Part shown: positions 44,028 through 46,779 of the stretch, piece after piece
How positions within the stretch are numbered: the first letter of the stretch is position 1
Layout: the number at the start of each line of letters is the position of its first letter
Assembly (NCBI GenBank): GCA_018065985.1
Contig: JAGHSF010000057.1
Span: 1 to 46,779, forward strand
Source of the DNA: Candidatus Cryptobacteroides choladohippi
GTDB taxonomy: Bacteria > Bacteroidota > Bacteroidia > Bacteroidales > UBA932
Direction: 5' to 3'
DNA length: 46,779 nucleotides
Notes under the pieces: generated by a model
The model's database searches: none
The model's input: only the letters and a program-made list of their open reading frames with translations
What the model was told of the DNA's origin: nothing
Made by a program: the position numbers and the translations under genes

Positions 44028-45195
44028 CAACGAGACTATCAAATACGACTGTTTCCGTGGCTGCGTGGTCACAAAGGACAGTGAGACCGATGAACCCCGC
44101 TTCGCCTACCGTCAGGGATGCTGCAAGCTGGAAACCTACAACTGGCTCAAAGGTGCCAATGACGGTACCTATCCCAACCTGTTCGAGGTGCGCTTCAAGA
44201 ATACCCGCAAGGCCATCTATGTCAATGATTCCGGCCAGAACGTCAAGACCGGCGACCTTGTGGTGGTCGAGGCTGCCAATGGGCACGACCTGGGAATCGT
44301 CACCCTCGAGGGTGCGATCATAGGCCATCAGCTCAAGGCCAGGGGCCAGAATGCTGAAACCACCGAGTTCAAGCGCATCTACCGCAAAGCCAAGCAGATC
44401 GACATCGAGAAGTGGCAGGAGGCCATTGCCCGCGAGCAGGATACCATGATCAAGGCCCGCCGCATTGCCGCGGAGATGGGTCTCGAGATGAAGATAGGCG
44501 ACGTGGAATTCCAGGGAGACGGCACCAAGGCCATCTTCTACTACATCGCCGATGGACGCGTGGACTTCCGCCAGCTCATCAAGGTGTTTGCCGAGGAGTT
44601 CCACATCCGCATAGAGATGAAGCAGATCGGTGCCCGTCAGGAAGCCGGCCTCATCGGAGGTCTCGGCGTGTGCGGACGCGAGCTTTGCTGCGCAAACTAC
44701 ATCACCAACTTCCAGAGTATCAGCACCGCAGCGGCCCGTATCCAGGACCTCTCGCTGAATCCTCAGAAACTTGCCGGCCAGTGCGGCAAGCTCAAGTGCT
44801 GCCTTAACAATGAGGTGGCCGTATATCAGGACGCCCAGTCCCGCATACCCCGCGTTTCTGAACCGCTGGAGTTCGAGGACGGCCTGGCATATCTGCGCAA
44901 GACCGACATCCTCCGGGAGACCATGTACTTCTCCTATGACAAGTCATCAGACGCCGCCCTGTATCCTCTGGCTGCATCCGAGGTGCGCGAGATCATAAAG
45001 ATGAACCGCAACGGTATCAAGCCCGAGAGCCTCAGGGATGAACCGGAGCCATACAATCCCGAATTCGTGACCGCAGTGGGCGATGATTCCATCTCCCGCT
45101 TCGACTCGCCCAAGCGCAAGCGCAGCCGCGGCGGCAAGAACCGTTCGCGCGGTGGCAAGGGCGGACGCGGCAAACAGGCAAAGCCATCTGAATAA
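44020..45195 (+). CDS. ricT: PSP1-domain protein RicT/YaaT-like
   Basis: The 391-residue protein has the PSP1 C-terminal domain with VCGRELCCANY and QCGKLKCCLNNE, the cysteines that bind a [4Fe-4S] cluster in RicAFT complexes. In B. subtilis RicT acts in RNase Y control and development; the Bacteroidota role is unknown. The C-terminal tail is basic and Gly-rich (RSRGGKNRSRGGKGGRGK), as in RNA-binding tails. ATG 44020 was chosen over an upstream frame. It overlaps holB and touches gldH by TAATG. Confidence 0.92.
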   Translation: MDNNETIKYDCFRGCVVTKDSETDEPRFAYRQGCCKLETYNWLKGANDGTYPNLFEVRFKNTRKAIYVNDSGQNVKTGDLVVVEAANGHDLGIVTLEGAIIGHQLKARGQNAETTEFKRIYRKAKQIDIEKWQEAIAREQDTMIKARRIAAEMGLEMKIGDVEFQGDGTKAIFYYIADGRVDFRQLIKVFAEEFHIRIEMKQIGARQEAGLIGGLGVCGRELCCANYITNFQSISTAAARIQDLSLNPQKLAGQCGKLKCCLNNEVAVYQDAQSRIPRVSEPLEFEDGLAYLRKTDILRETMYFSYDKSSDAALYPLAASEVREIIKMNRNGIKPESLRDEPEPYNPEFVTAVGDDSISRFDSPKRKRSRGGKNRSRGGKGGRGKQAKPSE

Positions 45196-45608
45196 TGGCG
45201 CGCAGGAAGGCTTTTCGTGCAATGTGTGCGGCGGCGGCTTGCCTGCTGCTGGCATGTTGTGTGAAGCCTGCGTCCTATGAGGAATTCATAAGGGCCGACG
45301 AGGCCATGGGCGGCCTGTACAGTTTCACCCTGGACCTCGCGGACTCGCTCTGTACTTACGATATCTCTTTTTATACTGCCGATGACAGCGTGCAGCCGGA
45401 GGGCCTTCCCGTATATGTGGTCTGGACCGGCCCGGAAGACGCCGGCTTCGAGGAACTGGTGTACATGAAGCCCGGTCAGACCGTGCAGCCGTACAGATTC
45501 CATGTGGAGATGGCGGTTCCCGGTGAGTGGAGGCTCGACCTCCGCCCCATGCAGGTTCCTGCCGGTTTTCGCGGCATAGGAGTCATCTGCAAACGCAACG
45601 ACATGTAA
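45195..45608 (+). CDS. GldH-like lipoprotein
   Basis: The 137-residue protein has a lipobox around LLACC. The rest is a beta-rich domain with SFTLDLADSLCTYDISFYT and a final GFRGIGVICKRND. GldH lipoproteins take part in gliding and type IX secretion in Bacteroidota, and the order ricT-gldH is usual in the group, which supports the name. The sequence is shorter and divergent, so gliding function should not be assumed. It is coupled to ricT by a one-base overlap. Confidence 0.7.
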   Translation: MARRKAFRAMCAAAACLLLACCVKPASYEEFIRADEAMGGLYSFTLDLADSLCTYDISFYTADDSVQPEGLPVYVVWTGPEDAGFEELVYMKPGQTVQPYRFHVEMAVPGEWRLDLRPMQVPAGFRGIGVICKRNDM

Positions 45609-45609
45609 C

Positions 45610-46473
45610 ATGGGTCACGACAAACTTCGCAAATTCGCCGAGAACGAGACTTTTTCCTGCCTTCTGCAACCCGATATGGGAGAACTTCTTGCAGATGGCT
45701 TCTTCAATCTGAGAGACCATGAGATCAAGGGGCAGTGGTTCAAGGACCGCAGGGCACCCATAGTCCTGGAACTCGGCTGCGGCAAAGGAGAATATACCAT
45801 CGACCTTGCCAGGCGCAATCCGGACAAGAACCATATAGGTGTTGACATAAAGGGCGCCCGCCTGTGGAAAGGCGCCAAGTTCGCCACGCAGAACAACATG
45901 CAGAACGTTGCGTTCCTGCGTACCCGCGTGGAGTTCATCAAGGCCTTCTTCGCTCCCGGTGAGGTGAGCGAGGTCTGGCTTACCTTCTCCGACCCTCAGT
46001 TCAAGAGCGCCAACTGCCGGCTCTCGTCACCGCTCTTCCTTGAGCGCTACCGCTCGTTCATGGCGCAGGGCGGCCTTGTGCATCTGAAGACAGACAGCCG
46101 CTTCCTGCACGAATACACACGTGCCGTATGCGCCGCCAACGGCCTGAAAGTGAAAGTGTGCACCAATGACCTCTACCATACCGACACCGCAGTGCCTGCA
46201 GAGGTCCGCGAAGTGCAGACCTTTTACGAGAGCATGTTCCTCGAGCAGGGGTACAACATAACATACATGGCGTTCGAGATCGACCACGAGGGCGCATACA
46301 CCGCTCCCCGCGAGCCGTCCGAAGAGGAACGCCAGGCGCCCGGGTATGACCCGGCACTTGCCGTGGAATGCGGCATCTTCGACACTGAGTATTGGCGCAG
46401 CATCGAGGGGCCGAGGCTTCTTTTCGGCCACGACTCCGCCGAGACCCGCAGGCAGAAGATGAAGTTGGTTTGA
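45610..46473 (+). CDS. trmB: tRNA (guanine-N7-)-methyltransferase
   Basis: The 287-residue protein has SAM motif LELGCGKGEYTIDLA, HIGVDIKGARLWKGAK, and the catalytic segment WLTFSDPQFK, where the usual Asp-Pro-x-x-Lys is present. It adds m7G46 to tRNA. A C-terminal extension of about 50 residues (PSEEERQAPGYDP on) is longer than in most bacteria and is seen in Bacteroidota. Its stop overlaps the next start by one base. Confidence 0.94.
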   Translation: MGHDKLRKFAENETFSCLLQPDMGELLADGFFNLRDHEIKGQWFKDRRAPIVLELGCGKGEYTIDLARRNPDKNHIGVDIKGARLWKGAKFATQNNMQNVAFLRTRVEFIKAFFAPGEVSEVWLTFSDPQFKSANCRLSSPLFLERYRSFMAQGGLVHLKTDSRFLHEYTRAVCAANGLKVKVCTNDLYHTDTAVPAEVREVQTFYESMFLEQGYNITYMAFEIDHEGAYTAPREPSEEERQAPGYDPALAVECGIFDTEYWRSIEGPRLLFGHDSAETRRQKMKLV

Positions 46474-46779
46474 TGACACGCCTCACCATAGTCATGAAAC
46501 ATCTGATCACTGAATCCCTGTCGATTTGCCTTGTGGCGCTGGCCGTTGCATGCTGTGCGCCCAAGAATAATGAGGTTACGGGCGGCACGCAGCCGAAGGA
46601 CATCATTCCGATACCGGTGGAGTTCTCTGTGAACCCCGGGAGTATCCAAACTGAGGTATTGACCAAATTGCCAGAGAAGGTCAGTGTTTCAGAAAAGGCC
46701 TTGCGACGGCGCCTGAAAGATAGAGAACTGACCGATTGGCAGCTTAAATCGGCCTACTGGCTGGAGGTGGGGAAGAAGG
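46473..46779 (+). CDS. GH20 beta-N-acetylhexosaminidase-like lipoprotein (partial, 5' end)
   Basis: The gene is cut by the window end; 102 residues are visible. It begins with a signal ending in VACC, suitable for lipidation. The following IIPIPVEFSVNPG matches the IIPxPxxV start of the GH20 N-terminal domain, and the rest (LTKLPEKVSVSEKALRRRLKD) fits it. The catalytic domain is out of view. ATG 46473 overlaps the trmB stop; ATG 46494 gives a cleaner signal peptide and is an alternative. Confidence 0.75.
   Translation, partial: MTRLTIVMKHLITESLSICLVALAVACCAPKNNEVTGGTQPKDIIPIPVEFSVNPGSIQTEVLTKLPEKVSVSEKALRRRLKDRELTDWQLKSAYWLEVGKK

Overview
The window is chromosomal DNA from a member of the Bacteroidales (Bacteroidota). 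Four things point there. The 16S rRNA tail ends in the Bacteroidota-type GGCTGGAACACCTCC. Most genes carry the Bacteroidota -7 promoter element TAnnTTTG, some with an upstream TTG/TTTG. The proteins include lineage-typical families: a DUF4271 protein next to HemD, DUF2723, a PG0541-type PII-like protein, a GldH-like lipoprotein, a fimbrillin-like lipoprotein, and transketolase split into two subunits. Finally, lipoproteins and TonB-free surface hydrolases are common. Third codon positions are G/C-rich in nearly all genes; an AT-richer island lies at about 25.2-26.9 kb. The family or genus cannot be fixed from the sequence alone.

Layout. 1-540: the 3' end of a 16S rRNA gene, tRNA-Ile, a promoter, tRNA-Ala and a strong terminator; no 23S or 5S follows. 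0.5-6.3 kb: an HD-domain protein and TsaE face a lipoprotein-ComM pair; then come an ECF sigma factor and a membrane-anchored beta-barrel protein. 6.3-10.5 kb: TPR protein and EnvC-like protein, phosphopantetheinyl transferase, malate dehydrogenase. 10.5-20 kb: a surface/periplasmic hydrolase region (aldose epimerase, GH116 glycosidase, tricorn-like protease, a candidate small exported peptide, an NPP-type phosphodiesterase, a GH43-like beta-propeller). 20-25.2 kb: tRNA-Pro, LolD-like ATPase, TrmN6-like methyltransferase, split transketolase, LepA. 25.2-26.9 kb: a 44-aa peptide and a fimbrillin-like lipoprotein. 26.9-35.7 kb: housekeeping (YidD, RnpA, HemD, DUF4271, SUI1, DUF2723, rRNA methyltransferase, Pgk, Lgt). 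35.7-41.7 kb: a complete RND efflux operon plus a PII-like protein. 41.7-46.8 kb: a dense run of thioredoxin, polyprenyl synthase, HolB, RicT-like, GldH-like, TrmB and the start of a GH20 hexosaminidase.

How it fits together. Most genes are housekeeping and tightly packed, with many overlapping stop/start codons. No intergenic stretch beyond the RNA region exceeds 300 bases. No CRISPR array, insertion sequence, prophage or integrase was seen.

Most notable observations: a 16S operon that terminates after tRNA-Ala, with a substitution at a near-universal decoding-site base; a set of promoters that sit so close to start codons that mRNAs should be leaderless; a sigma factor paired with a protein that seems to span both membranes; a palindromic element inserted in frame in a methyltransferase; a one-base frameshift in the DUF2723 gene; and a small CQSG-type peptide translationally linked to a fimbrillin-like lipoprotein. 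I did not find a clearly new multi-gene defence or biosynthetic system.
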